Below, in pieces: positions 29,204-38,292 of a stretch of 64,000 nucleotides of DNA. Source of the DNA: Peteryoungia aggregata LMG 23059 (GTDB taxonomy: Bacteria > Pseudomonadota > Alphaproteobacteria > Rhizobiales > Rhizobiaceae); NCBI RefSeq assembly GCF_030814435.1, contig NZ_JAUSUW010000011.1, positions 1-64,000 on the forward strand. The letters run 5' to 3'. A program made the translations under genes and the position numbers. The notes below the pieces were generated by a model. It saw only the letters and a program-made list of their open reading frames with translations. It did not search any database and was not told the DNA's origin. Position 1 is the stretch's first letter. Every line of letters starts with the position of its first letter.

Positions 29204-30144
29204 CGTGTGCGCCTCGCAAACAGAAGCAGGATAAAGACAAGGCCGCCGAGGAAATCGACGACGACAGAGAGCGTGCCGGCCTGGCCAAGCCCGTGCTGCA
29301 ACAGCGTCTGCCCGCCGACCAGCACGATGACGCCGAGAAGCATGGCAACCACGAAGACGGAAGCGTGCCTGCGCGAGGATGTGAGCCGTTCGGCAAGCGC
29401 TGTGATCAACAGGCCGAAAAAGGTGACGGGGCCGACGAGTGCTGTGGAGACGGCGACCAGCAGTGACACGGTGATGAGCTGCACCAGCACCACCCGGTTC
29501 CAGTCGAGACCGAGGCCGATGGCCGTGTCGCGTCCGAGTGCGGCGATATCGAGCAGATGGCGGCGCGAGAAGAGGAAGCCGCCAGCCAGGATCGTGACGA
29601 GCGCTGCGATGGCGAGCAGGTCGGTGTTCGGCGCGGAGAGATTCGCATACATCGCCCGCTGCGCCACGGCGAATTCCTGCGGGTCGATCAGCCGTGCCAG
29701 GAGATTGGTCAGGCTGCGGAAAAGCCCGCCGATGACGACGCCGGCGAGCAGCATCAGTGTCAGGTCCATCCGGCTCTTCAGCGCCGGCCAGAGGATGAGC
29801 ATGGCGAGCAGCATCAGGGCGGATGCCTCCATGCCGAATTTCAAATGCGGCGAGAGCGAGACATAACCCAGCCCGCCCAGCGCAAAGACGAGGGCCGCCT
29901 GACCGAACTGGTAGAGCGCATCGAGACCCATGATTGATGGGGTGAGGATGCGGTTGCCGGTGATCGTCTGGAAGGTGACGGTCGAGAGCGCGATGGCAAC
30001 AGCAACGGTCACCAGCGCCGCAAGCCGGATGCCGCGCAGCTCCAGCGCAAAGGCGATATTGCCGCGCAGGTTGACCGTCATGAAGGCGGTGATGGCGAAG
30101 AGTGCAAGACAGAGGAGGAGGCCGATGACGATCCGGTCACGCAT
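29200..30144 (-). CDS. Iron-chelate ABC transporter permease (FatC/YclO-like)
   Basis: A 314-residue FecCD-family inner-membrane permease with about nine spans. Conserved features include FQTITGNRILTPSIMGLDALYQ near the N-terminus and LVGPVTFFGLLITALAERLT near the end, the coupling region for the ATPase. It overlaps the other permease gene by 8 bases and the ATPase gene by 4. With the paired permease it would form the membrane channel of the siderophore importer. Confidence 0.92.
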   Translation of the reverse strand: MRDRIVIGLLLCLALFAITAFMTVNLRGNIAFALELRGIRLAALVTVAVAIALSTVTFQTITGNRILTPSIMGLDALYQFGQAALVFALGGLGYVSLSPHLKFGMEASALMLLAMLILWPALKSRMDLTLMLLAGVVIGGLFRSLTNLLARLIDPQEFAVAQRAMYANLSAPNTDLLAIAALVTILAGGFLFSRRHLLDIAALGRDTAIGLGLDWNRVVLVQLITVSLLVAVSTALVGPVTFFGLLITALAERLTSSRRHASVFVVAMLLGVIVLVGGQTLLQHGLGQAGTLSVVVDFLGGLVFILLLFARRTR

Positions 30145-31117
30145 CGCGGCGCTCCCTGAGGATGAACCAGAGGAAGACGGCAGGCCCGATGACGCCCATC
30201 ACGGTGCCGACGGGGATCTCGTAAGGAAAGCGCATGAGGCGACCGGCGATGTCGGAGGCGAGAACGAGGATTGCCCCGCCCAGCGCCACGAGCGGCAGCG
30301 TGCCGCGCAGATTGTCGCCCGAGATACGCGACACGAGATTGGGCACGACGAGGCCGACAAAGGGGATCAGCCCGACCACGACGACCGAGAGCGCCGACAT
30401 GACCGAGACAAGCACTAAGCCGATCTGGGTCATGCGGCGATAATCGATGCCGAGGCTGGTCGCCTGGTCCTCGCCAAGCGCCATGATCGTCAGCCGGTCG
30501 GCAATCAGGATCGCCGCCGCGACGATGACCACGGCGACAAACAGCAGCTCATAGCGGCCCTTCAGCACGCCGGAGAATTCACCATTGGTCCAGATGTCGA
30601 GGTATTGCAGGAGATCGGTCTGCCAGGCGACATAGGTGACGGCAGCCCCGACTACGCCGCCATAGACGAGGCTGAAAAGCGGTACGAGATGCGGCTGTTC
30701 CGGCGGCAGGCGATGGGCGGTGGCGAGGAACAGTGCGGTGCCGGCAAGCGCACAGCCGCTGGCGACCAGCGCCTTCACGCCAAGGCCGGCGGCGGGCAGG
30801 AACAGCGTCACGATCAGGATGCCGAGCGCTGCACTCTGGGCGGTGCCCGCCGTCGAGGGCTCGACGAAACGGTTGCGCGTGAGCGTCTGCATGATCTGGC
30901 CGGCAACGGCCAGCCCCGCACCGCAGAGCACGGCAGCGAGCGTGCGCGGCAGCCGGCTGATGGCCATGAGATCGGCAAAGGGCATCGCACTGTCAGTGCC
31001 GGAGAGCGACAGCTCCTGCACGCCGATCGCAAGGCTCAACACGACGAGAAGCGCCAGGCAGAGCCCGGCGCCAATCATCACGCGGCGATGTGGTGTATCA
31101 GCGATGGCAGACATCAC
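30137..31117 (-). CDS. Iron-chelate ABC transporter permease (FatD/YclN-like)
   Basis: A 326-residue FecCD-family permease with about nine spans. GAGLAVAGQIMQTLTRNRFVEPST and GLIPFVGLVVPNLVSRISGDN are family hallmarks. The start is GTG at 31117, giving a 4-base overlap with the binding-protein stop, or ATG at 31114 with a 1-base overlap. It pairs with the downstream FatC-like permease. The gene order SBP-permease-permease-ATPase is that of the fatBDCE and yclNOPQ families. Confidence 0.92.
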   Translation of the reverse strand: MMSAIADTPHRRVMIGAGLCLALLVVLSLAIGVQELSLSGTDSAMPFADLMAISRLPRTLAAVLCGAGLAVAGQIMQTLTRNRFVEPSTAGTAQSAALGILIVTLFLPAAGLGVKALVASGCALAGTALFLATAHRLPPEQPHLVPLFSLVYGGVVGAAVTYVAWQTDLLQYLDIWTNGEFSGVLKGRYELLFVAVVIVAAAILIADRLTIMALGEDQATSLGIDYRRMTQIGLVLVSVMSALSVVVVGLIPFVGLVVPNLVSRISGDNLRGTLPLVALGGAILVLASDIAGRLMRFPYEIPVGTVMGVIGPAVFLWFILRERRDA

Positions 31118-32025
31118 TGGCTGGCGGAGAAACCGGCCTCGATCGTGGCCAGCACCCGTTCGGTGGCCTTCAATCCGCCGGCTGCGATGTAGAAGTCCGC
31201 CGATGGCAGATAGATCACCTGACCGCTCTTCCAGGCCTTGGTCTCGGCGACCAGCGCATTGTCGAGTGTTGCCTTGGCATTCTGGTCATTGGCGCCGATG
31301 GCGGCGGCCCGGTCGAGCACCAGCAGCCAGTCGGGATTGGCCTTGGCGATGAACTCGAAGGAGACCGGCTCGCCATGGGTGGCGGCCTCGACGTCTTCGA
31401 CAGCCGGCGGCAGGTCGAGCGCCTTGTGGACCCAGCCGAAGCGAGAATCGATCCCGTAAGCGGTGATCTTCGGCCCGTTGGTCATCAGGATCAGGCCCTT
31501 GCCCTTGCCCTGAACGGCGGCCTTGGCGCGGGCAAGCGCTGCGTCGAAATCGGCAACGGCCTTCTCGGCCTCTGCCTGCCTGCCGAAGATCGCGCCATAG
31601 GTCGTGGCCCGCTCTCGCGCCTGGTCGACCACATCGACGCCGTCCATGGTCATGTCGAGCGAGGGCGCGACCTTCACCGTTTCCTTTTCCTTGCCGGAGG
31701 AGCGGCCGCCGACAATGATCAGGTCAGGCGCAAGCGCGCTCAGGGCTTCGAGATTGGGCTCAAAGATGTCGCCGACAACCTCGGCCTTGCCCTTCAGGTC
31801 CGAGAGTTCGGCGAGATAGAGGTTTTCCGGAATGCCCGCCGGCATCACGCCGATGGCCAGCAGCGTGTCCAGGGCGGCAATGTCGAAGACGGCCACCTTC
31901 GACGGCGTGCCCTCGACGGTAACCTTGCCGGCATAGGTCGCGACATCGAGCGCTAGCGCCGGCAGGGCGGCAAGCGTGAGGCCGGCGGCAAGCAACGCGC
32001 GGCGGGTAAAGGGTCGGATGGTCAT
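31114..32025 (-). CDS. Siderophore-binding periplasmic protein (FatB/YclQ/VctP-like)
   Basis: A 303-residue binding protein with an arginine-containing signal (TRRALLAAGLTLAALPALA). PSKVAVFDIAALDTLLAIGV opens the first lobe, and TNGPKITAYGIDSRFGWVHKAL is the signature of the YclQ/FatB branch, which includes petrobactin-binding proteins of Bacillus. GGGAGAAA precedes the ATG at 32025. It follows the biosynthesis genes by 33 bases and leads the importer, so it most likely captures the siderophore made by them. Confidence 0.9.
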   Translation of the reverse strand: MTIRPFTRRALLAAGLTLAALPALALDVATYAGKVTVEGTPSKVAVFDIAALDTLLAIGVMPAGIPENLYLAELSDLKGKAEVVGDIFEPNLEALSALAPDLIIVGGRSSGKEKETVKVAPSLDMTMDGVDVVDQARERATTYGAIFGRQAEAEKAVADFDAALARAKAAVQGKGKGLILMTNGPKITAYGIDSRFGWVHKALDLPPAVEDVEAATHGEPVSFEFIAKANPDWLLVLDRAAAIGANDQNAKATLDNALVAETKAWKSGQVIYLPSADFYIAAGGLKATERVLATIEAGFSASQ

Positions 32026-32058
32026 GGTCGTTTCTCCCAGATGTCAGATGGTCATTGA

Positions 32059-33372
32059 TCAGCCCAGCGCCTTCAGGCGCGGAGCCGTTGTGTCTTGAAA
32101 ACCGGCACTCCAGGCGTCGAAGGCAGCGCCCAGCCGGGTCTTGATGGAGGTCTCGAAGCGGTCTGCGCGGTCGAGCCGGCGCGTCACGTCCTCGATCAGC
32201 CGCCGGTCGCCGGTCTGGGCGAGCTTCATCGCGGCGAAATGGATGTTCTTCAGCTCCTGATGCAGCGCCTCGATCTCGGTGCACCAGTGCTCGAACTCGC
32301 TGTTGGCAAGCTTTGCCGCCCGCCAGATGAAGGCAAAGCCATGCTCATAGGCATATTTGCGGATGGCGAGCACAGGCAGTTCGCGAAGCCCCGATGTCAG
32401 ATCCGAGAGCGTCAGCCCGTCGCGCCCTTCGACATGGGCGGCGAGGATCGATCGGAGCGCGTCGATCAGCGGGTTGCGGTCGCGGATCAGGCAGGTATTC
32501 AGATAGGCCGCGACATCGGCATCGGCAGCCGGCTGGAAGTCGGCGCGATCGAAATGATAGCCGCCGGCGACGGAAGGCTGGGCAATCGCGTTCAGCACCT
32601 TCGCGCGTTCGATCGGCCCTTCCCAGCGATAGTCGGGGTCGCGGATGAACCAGACATCGGGGTCGTCGGTCATTTCCGGCATCAGGTAATGCGGGAAGGG
32701 GTTCTGGTTGAACTTGTTCTCCCGCTCCGGCAGGTGGAAGAGGTCGAGCATCACCATCACGCCCTCGGTTTCCCGCCGCTTTTCCAGCAGATCGAGGAAG
32801 GTCGCGATGTTCTCGTCCTTGGAGCGGGAATGGTCGTACCAGGGTGTCACGGGCGCGCGGTAGAGCCGCTCGAACCAGAGGCGGAAGGGCTCATGGCTGA
32901 CGGTTGCGTCGTGATAGAGCAGCTCGTGGCGCGGGCTGATGCCGAAGGGCGCATCCCAGATGCCGAAATAGAAGGGCCGGTGGTCGATGCCGCGCCGCTT
33001 CAAGCCATCGCAAAGGCAGCTGACAAAGCAGTGGACCTTGATGTCGTAATAGTCCTCGCCATGCACCCCGCCTTCGAATTCCGGCATGGGCTCTGCGGCA
33101 GGCTCCGGCTCGGCGGGCGCCGCGTCGTCTTCAGGCAGGAAGAGATCGGCGAGATCGGCGACCGTAACCACGTCCTTACGGCTGATCACGGCATCATCGA
33201 CCATCAGCCCGTGTTCGAGCTCGAGATTGAGGAAGATCTGCAGGATCAGCACGGAATCGAGATAGAGATCCTGGTTGAGCCGCGCCACCGGCGAAAACGC
33301 CTCCATATGCCGATGCTGCATGGGCCCGGCCAGCACCTTGGCGATGGCGTCGATGATGTCGCTTCGGGTCAC
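32059..33372 (-). CDS. AsbD-AsbE fusion: carrier protein plus DUF6005-type petrobactin biosynthesis protein
   Basis: A 437-residue two-domain protein. Residues 1 to about 80 form an acyl/aryl carrier domain with the phosphopantetheine Ser in DLYLDSVLILQ (Ser40). A Pro/Glu/Ala-rich linker follows (about 80-100), then an AsbE-like domain (YYDIKVHCFVSCLCDGLKRR onward). In Bacillus, AsbD (about 90 residues) carries 3,4-dihydroxybenzoate and AsbE helps transfer it to spermidine; there they are separate genes. The GTG at 33372 is chosen because AAGGAG sits eight bases upstream and the start overlaps the asbC stop (GTGA); the GTG at 33381 is too close to that site. Confidence 0.82.
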   Translation of the reverse strand: MTRSDIIDAIAKVLAGPMQHRHMEAFSPVARLNQDLYLDSVLILQIFLNLELEHGLMVDDAVISRKDVVTVADLADLFLPEDDAAPAEPEPAAEPMPEFEGGVHGEDYYDIKVHCFVSCLCDGLKRRGIDHRPFYFGIWDAPFGISPRHELLYHDATVSHEPFRLWFERLYRAPVTPWYDHSRSKDENIATFLDLLEKRRETEGVMVMLDLFHLPERENKFNQNPFPHYLMPEMTDDPDVWFIRDPDYRWEGPIERAKVLNAIAQPSVAGGYHFDRADFQPAADADVAAYLNTCLIRDRNPLIDALRSILAAHVEGRDGLTLSDLTSGLRELPVLAIRKYAYEHGFAFIWRAAKLANSEFEHWCTEIEALHQELKNIHFAAMKLAQTGDRRLIEDVTRRLDRADRFETSIKTRLGAAFDAWSAGFQDTTAPRLKALG

Positions 33373-34637
33373 GAGGCGCACTCCTTCTGATCGTTGAAGT
33401 CTCCGTCCAAAAAGCGCCTCGCGATCTCGCGGCGGCTGATCTTGCCATTCGCTTGGCGCGGCACCTCGGCCACTTGCACGAGATGCATCGGCACCTGATG
33501 CGGCTGTAAAACGGTGATCAGTCGCTCGCGCAGCTCGGATGACGCCATCATCCGGTTCGCCGAATAGACCAGCGCCACCCGCTCGCCGGCAAAACTGTCG
33601 GGCACGCGGAAGGCAACCGCATCGGTGACATCGTCAACGGCAATCGCCTGGTCTTCGACATCGCGGGGATAGACGTTGAGGCCCGAGACATTCACCGTGT
33701 CATCGAGCCGCGAGATGAAGACCAGCATGCCGTCGGCGCTGACATAACCGAGATCCCTGGTCTCGATCCTGGTGATCCCATCCAGCACGATCTCGACCGG
33801 CGCATCCGCCATGCCGCTGTCAGCCAGCGAGAAACGCGGCAGAATGCGGCCCATGTCGGCGGGATGGGTGAGGTCGCTGTTGATCGCCACGCAGCCGGCT
33901 TCCGAGCAGCCATATTGCTGGTAGAAGCGCTCGGCCTTGGCGCGGATGGTGGAAAACCAGCTCTCCGGCAACAGCGTGCCCGAGGTCATGATCGCATGCA
34001 CCTGTTCGCCGGCCGGCAACAAGCGCGCCAGCGTGTGCAGCATGGCCGGCGAGGAATAGAGGATCGGCCGCTCGGTTTCGTGCAAAACCTTGATCAGATG
34101 CTTGGGATTGGCGGTGTTCACCACATGCGGCACGCGTCCGCGCTTCAAGCCGACCAGAAGCCCGCAGATTAGCCCGTAGGAATGGGTGGTCGGGCAGGCG
34201 ATGACGGGCGTCATGTCCTGAGGCTCGCGGAAGAAGCCGACATAGTCTTCCAGCTCCCGCTCGATATCGTCCCATCCGCGCGCCACGCATTTTGCAGCCC
34301 CCGTGGTGCCGGAGCTCATCTGCAACAGCCGCCCGCGCGGGCTGTCGTCGTCGGGCTCGCCCAGCCATTCGGCGGTCGTGCCGCCGTGATAGAGCCGGTG
34401 GCAGCCTGCCTCCTTGGCAAGCTTGCGGGCGGTGGCCAGCGGCGTGCCGGGCAGAAGCGGCAGGATGCTTGCCCCGAGCCGCTTGATGGCGAAGAAGGCC
34501 GACAGCCAGTCTACCGTCTCGCTTAGGCAGACGGCGACGCTGAGGCGCGGGTCCGCGATCCCGGTTGCGGCAAGGAAGGCTTCGCCCTTGGCGTCGATCT
34601 CGGTCTGGCTATGGAAGGTCCCGTCGATCAGGATCAT
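33369..34637 (-). CDS. asbC: AsbC-like aryl-AMP ligase of petrobactin biosynthesis
   Basis: A 422-residue adenylating enzyme, short for the ANL superfamily and close to AsbC (about 410). The phosphate loop SSGTTGAAK is at 108-116, motif QQYGCSEAG at 240-248, and the adenylation lysine in NGKISR near residue 399. By family it would activate 3,4-dihydroxybenzoate and load it on the carrier domain encoded by the next gene. AAGGAG precedes the ATG at 34637, and both ends overlap neighbours by four bases, indicating tight translational coupling. Confidence 0.88.
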   Translation of the reverse strand: MILIDGTFHSQTEIDAKGEAFLAATGIADPRLSVAVCLSETVDWLSAFFAIKRLGASILPLLPGTPLATARKLAKEAGCHRLYHGGTTAEWLGEPDDDSPRGRLLQMSSGTTGAAKCVARGWDDIERELEDYVGFFREPQDMTPVIACPTTHSYGLICGLLVGLKRGRVPHVVNTANPKHLIKVLHETERPILYSSPAMLHTLARLLPAGEQVHAIMTSGTLLPESWFSTIRAKAERFYQQYGCSEAGCVAINSDLTHPADMGRILPRFSLADSGMADAPVEIVLDGITRIETRDLGYVSADGMLVFISRLDDTVNVSGLNVYPRDVEDQAIAVDDVTDAVAFRVPDSFAGERVALVYSANRMMASSELRERLITVLQPHQVPMHLVQVAEVPRQANGKISRREIARRFLDGDFNDQKECAS

Positions 34638-36358
34638 GGCTGGTCGCTCCTTTCTTTGAGCCCAAGCGGATTGGGCACCCGGTGGCGATAGAGGCTGCGG
34701 TCGCGGAAAAGCTTGCGCGACAGCAGCGATTCCGTCGAAATTTCCGTGCTGTCATGGGCAAAGAGCGCAAGTCGCCCCTTGTCGGGATATTGCTCGCCGT
34801 AACTGTCGAGCAGTTCGCCTACCAGGTCCCAGAAGGCCTGCTCGGAAAGGCCATAGGCCGTCTCGATCAACAGCGAGACCTCCGTCAGGCAGTAGATGAA
34901 CAGGCAGTCCATCACCAGTTCGCGCAGCTCATTGGCATGGTCGGTCCAGTAATAGGCATCTGACGGCGCCCCGTCGTAAACGGGGTCGATGGCCGCGAAA
35001 TCCGGAAGGTCTTGCGGGCGCCTCAGCAGTGCCGGGCAGAATTCAACGCTCTCGTGGAAATCGCGCAGGATCAGCCGTTCCGGCCAGCCATGGCGCAGCA
35101 CGAGGATCATGTTCTGCCCATGCGCCTCAAGCGCCACGCCGTGATGCACCATCAGATGCCAGACCGGCAGGACTGCCACCTCCAGCATCCGGTGCAGCCA
35201 GGGCAGGAGACCATGCCGCGCGATGAAGGGCGCGATGAACGGCTTGCCGTCCGTCTCCAGCATCATCAGCGCGTTGAACGGCACCGCCTGCTCACCGGGC
35301 AGGAGTGTTGGGCTCTCGCGCAGCATCAGCCCGAGCTTGCCGTCGAGCGCGCCATCAGCATCGACGCGGATTCCGGCATATTCCTGCAGGATATCAAGCG
35401 GATAGCGGCTGCGGAAACTTTCGTCGCCCGCAACGAGCCCGGCAAGCCAGCGGCTGAGATGCGGTGCCGTGACGATCGAATGCGGCTCCAGCACGCGCAT
35501 CGAGGAGGTGTTGACGATGTCGAGCGGCAGCTTCACATGCGCGCGGGTAGGATCAGCATGGTTGATGAGCGTCCGGATCGATTGTGTCGCCCGATAGGGA
35601 TCGCCGTTTTCGCCAAGCGAGGCCACCCGTCCGTCGGCGATCCAGTCGGCCAGCAGCCCGTCCTTCAGATGCCGCCACTGCCAGGGATGCAAGGGGACAA
35701 GCGCATGGCTGTCGAGCGAAACGCCCCTACACTTCATCCGCGAGAACAGCCGGGCCGCATGTGCCTCGCCCAACTCCTTCCGCCAGAAGGTTTCCACGGC
35801 AGTCGGCAGGGCCTCGCGCACATGCGCGCGTGCGACCGCCAGCCAATGCAGCCGGAAGGGCCGGGCGGCCTCCGGGCCGAAAAGGGCGTTATCCTCCAGC
35901 GTGAAGCCGGTGCGTGACTTGAAGCAGGGATGATAGGGATGCGCCTCGGACAGCGCGCAATCCAGCCGGTCGAAGGGCAGCGACCGGCGGTCACCGGGTT
36001 GCGGCAGGGCGCTGTCCTGCGCCAGAAAGACGATCGTGCTTTGCAATTCCTTGAGCAGCGTCAGCCGGGCCGTCTCCGGTGCCGGGACAAGATCGACCAA
36101 TTGATCGAGCGCGCCGGCCGTCCAGGCGCGCGTTTGCGGGCAGCGCAGCTGCAGCGAGCCTGGCGCCATGCGCGTCCGTCCAAACGGCCCCTGATGCAGC
36201 CGCGCCCGGGCCTCGCCGCTGCCGATGACAAGCCGCGTCGTGCCGTCGTTCGAACCGGGATCGTCGACCTCTGCCACGCCTTCGAAAAGCAGGGCCGAAA
36301 CGAGTTGCCGGAGTACGCGCTCCTCCGGCTGGCCGGGAAGATCAAGAGGCAAGGGCAT
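34634..36358 (-). CDS. asbB: NRPS-independent siderophore synthetase, AsbB-like (IucA/IucC family)
   Basis: A 574-residue IucA/IucC-type synthetase that uses ATP to condense a carboxylate with an amine, here expected to finish the citrate-spermidine core of petrobactin. Visible family motifs: HPWQWRH, TQSIRTLI, VKLPLDIVNTSSMR for nucleotide and substrate binding, and GVALEAHGQNM in the active site, followed by a ferric-reductase-like FhuF end (LRDFHESVEF). The start at 36358 (MPLPLDLPG, GAGG upstream) overlaps asbA by 17 bases. Assignment as B rather than A rests on gene order. Confidence 0.87.
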   Translation of the reverse strand: MPLPLDLPGQPEERVLRQLVSALLFEGVAEVDDPGSNDGTTRLVIGSGEARARLHQGPFGRTRMAPGSLQLRCPQTRAWTAGALDQLVDLVPAPETARLTLLKELQSTIVFLAQDSALPQPGDRRSLPFDRLDCALSEAHPYHPCFKSRTGFTLEDNALFGPEAARPFRLHWLAVARAHVREALPTAVETFWRKELGEAHAARLFSRMKCRGVSLDSHALVPLHPWQWRHLKDGLLADWIADGRVASLGENGDPYRATQSIRTLINHADPTRAHVKLPLDIVNTSSMRVLEPHSIVTAPHLSRWLAGLVAGDESFRSRYPLDILQEYAGIRVDADGALDGKLGLMLRESPTLLPGEQAVPFNALMMLETDGKPFIAPFIARHGLLPWLHRMLEVAVLPVWHLMVHHGVALEAHGQNMILVLRHGWPERLILRDFHESVEFCPALLRRPQDLPDFAAIDPVYDGAPSDAYYWTDHANELRELVMDCLFIYCLTEVSLLIETAYGLSEQAFWDLVGELLDSYGEQYPDKGRLALFAHDSTEISTESLLSRKLFRDRSLYRHRVPNPLGLKERSDQP

Positions 36359-38144
36359 CGGTAAGCCTCGCGGTCTTGAGGTTGGCGGGATGCAGCGGGT
36401 TCGGCATTTCGCGATAGAGCGAGGCTCCCGCCCCACCTTCGAGCTCGTCGATGCCGGCGATGCGCACGCCGAGATTGGCCTTGGTGGTGATCGTCCTTTC
36501 GTCGAGAAGATGCCGGACGAAATCGAGCCCGCTGCCGCGCAATGTCCTGCTCAGCGCCGCCAGATGGCCGCGCAACCGGGTGAGCAGGCAGGCTTCGTCG
36601 GCAAGCCCCTCGGCGGCCATCCGGTGGATCACAGCAAAGACCTGGTTGACGACAAGGTAGTAGCCGAAGCGCCGGCGGATCTCCGCGTCGGGATAAAAGA
36701 GGTCGGCGACCTCGGCCAATTCCGGGAGAGCCTTTGTCAGCGTCGGGCGATGCCGCTCGGAGAGATAGAAGCCCTGGCTGTCGCGGTAAACGACCTTCGA
36801 TGGCCACCCCTGGGAGACATCGACCAGCATGTTCTGCTGATGGGCTTCGAGCGCGATGCCCGTCTCGTCATAGAGCCGGACAAGCGCGGTGACCGCGCAG
36901 TCAAGATAGCGATCGAACCACTGATGTGCGGCCTCGGTCCTCGCCAGTCCCGCCTCTCCCGCCAGCCGCTCGATGAGTGCCGCAAGCCTCTGGCGTCGAC
37001 CGGGAAGGGCCGGTGCCGTCAGCGCCGCGATGCTGACCACGCCTTCGCCCCTGTCGCCGCGATAGGGGTTCTCCCGCAGGATCACCTCGAAGCCGCTTTC
37101 GCTCGATCCCGGCAGATCGAGCGTGAGATAGGCGGGATCCCGGAGGAAGCCGAGCTTCGGCAGCCGGGTCTTGATGTCGAGCAGGTCGACCAGCCGCGCC
37201 ATGACGACGCCGGCCTCCAGCTCATGGGCCCGGTTGAGCCGGAGCGAATTGGTGATCTTCACCGGCAGCGAGAATTTCAGCATCCAGTCGCAGTCGTCGG
37301 AGGCGACGGTGCGCACCGAAGATGTCGCGGTGAACGGGACCCCGCCACTGCCAAGGGGACGCAAGAGACCTGCCTCGATCAGCGCCTGGATGCGTGGCTG
37401 AAGCATTAGCGCTTCGGCCTGGAGCGGATGCATTGGCAAGACCATCTCGTCGTCGCCGAGCGCGCCCTCATGGAGCAGATCGCCCGCCATTGCGCCCACG
37501 ATCGCATTGAGATCACCCGCGACCGAGCAGGCCCGCACCCTATCGCGCGGTGCGGCGAAATAGGTGAGCGCAAAACGCCCGCCACCCTCGGGAGCGTAGA
37601 CCGCCGACTGCCAGTCGCTCATGCCGGTGAGGCTCTTCGGCGTGGGATGCATCCAGTGCCCGAAGGTGAGCGATTGCTCGCTTTCGAGGAAACCCTGCGG
37701 CCGGTTGTCGAGAGGTTGTGCCGCCGACTGTGCGGCAAGGTCAGCGATCCGCGCACAGCTCTGCAGCGTCCGCAGCATCAGTTCCAGCCCCGCACCTGGT
37801 CGGCTCTCATGCTTGGTCTTTTCGGCGAGATCCTGCACCAGGCATTGCACCGCCCAGAGCGGATCGATCTCCCGCCAGCCCCGTTCGCCGGAATGCCGGC
37901 TGAAAAGTGCCCCGAAAGCCTTGGGCCCCACCTGGCTTTCGCTGGTGAGCACTGCCCGCAGATGCAGCCTCGGCCCCGACAGATACCAGTCGAGGCAGCG
38001 CCGCTCGCAGCCATCGAGTGCCATGCAGGCGGCGCATCCGGCATCGATTTCCCGGATGTAGCAATTGGCAAAACTCTGGAATGTGGCAACGGCTGCGATC
38101 GCATGCGGATCGCACGGCGTATGGGCCTGGGCGCGCGCCATCAT
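36342..38144 (-). CDS. asbA: NRPS-independent siderophore synthetase, AsbA-like (IucA/IucC family)
   Basis: A 600-residue IucA/IucC synthetase, the length of AsbA. TFQSFANCYIRE opens the protein as in AsbA, and the core shows HPLQAEALML, TSSVRTV, LKFSLPVKITNSLRLNR and GIALEAHQQNML. AsbA joins citrate to spermidine in the first condensation of petrobactin assembly. The ATG at 38144 (MMARAQAH) follows GGAG; upstream codons of the longer frame overlap the receptor gene and have no similarity. It lies 148 bases downstream of the TonB receptor on the same strand. Confidence 0.87.
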   Translation of the reverse strand: MMARAQAHTPCDPHAIAAVATFQSFANCYIREIDAGCAACMALDGCERRCLDWYLSGPRLHLRAVLTSESQVGPKAFGALFSRHSGERGWREIDPLWAVQCLVQDLAEKTKHESRPGAGLELMLRTLQSCARIADLAAQSAAQPLDNRPQGFLESEQSLTFGHWMHPTPKSLTGMSDWQSAVYAPEGGGRFALTYFAAPRDRVRACSVAGDLNAIVGAMAGDLLHEGALGDDEMVLPMHPLQAEALMLQPRIQALIEAGLLRPLGSGGVPFTATSSVRTVASDDCDWMLKFSLPVKITNSLRLNRAHELEAGVVMARLVDLLDIKTRLPKLGFLRDPAYLTLDLPGSSESGFEVILRENPYRGDRGEGVVSIAALTAPALPGRRQRLAALIERLAGEAGLARTEAAHQWFDRYLDCAVTALVRLYDETGIALEAHQQNMLVDVSQGWPSKVVYRDSQGFYLSERHRPTLTKALPELAEVADLFYPDAEIRRRFGYYLVVNQVFAVIHRMAAEGLADEACLLTRLRGHLAALSRTLRGSGLDFVRHLLDERTITTKANLGVRIAGIDELEGGAGASLYREMPNPLHPANLKTARLTDALAS

Positions 38145-38292
38145 GACCACGCTCCGGTCGACCGAATATCCGGTCCGCGAAGCCCGTGGCGGAAATCCCG
38201 CTTGGGTTCCAACTCGCTCATCGAGGTTGTCCTCGTCACTCGATACAGAAAAGCCCTCCGCCGGTTCCCCGGCGAAGGGCTGTTTTGTCTGA

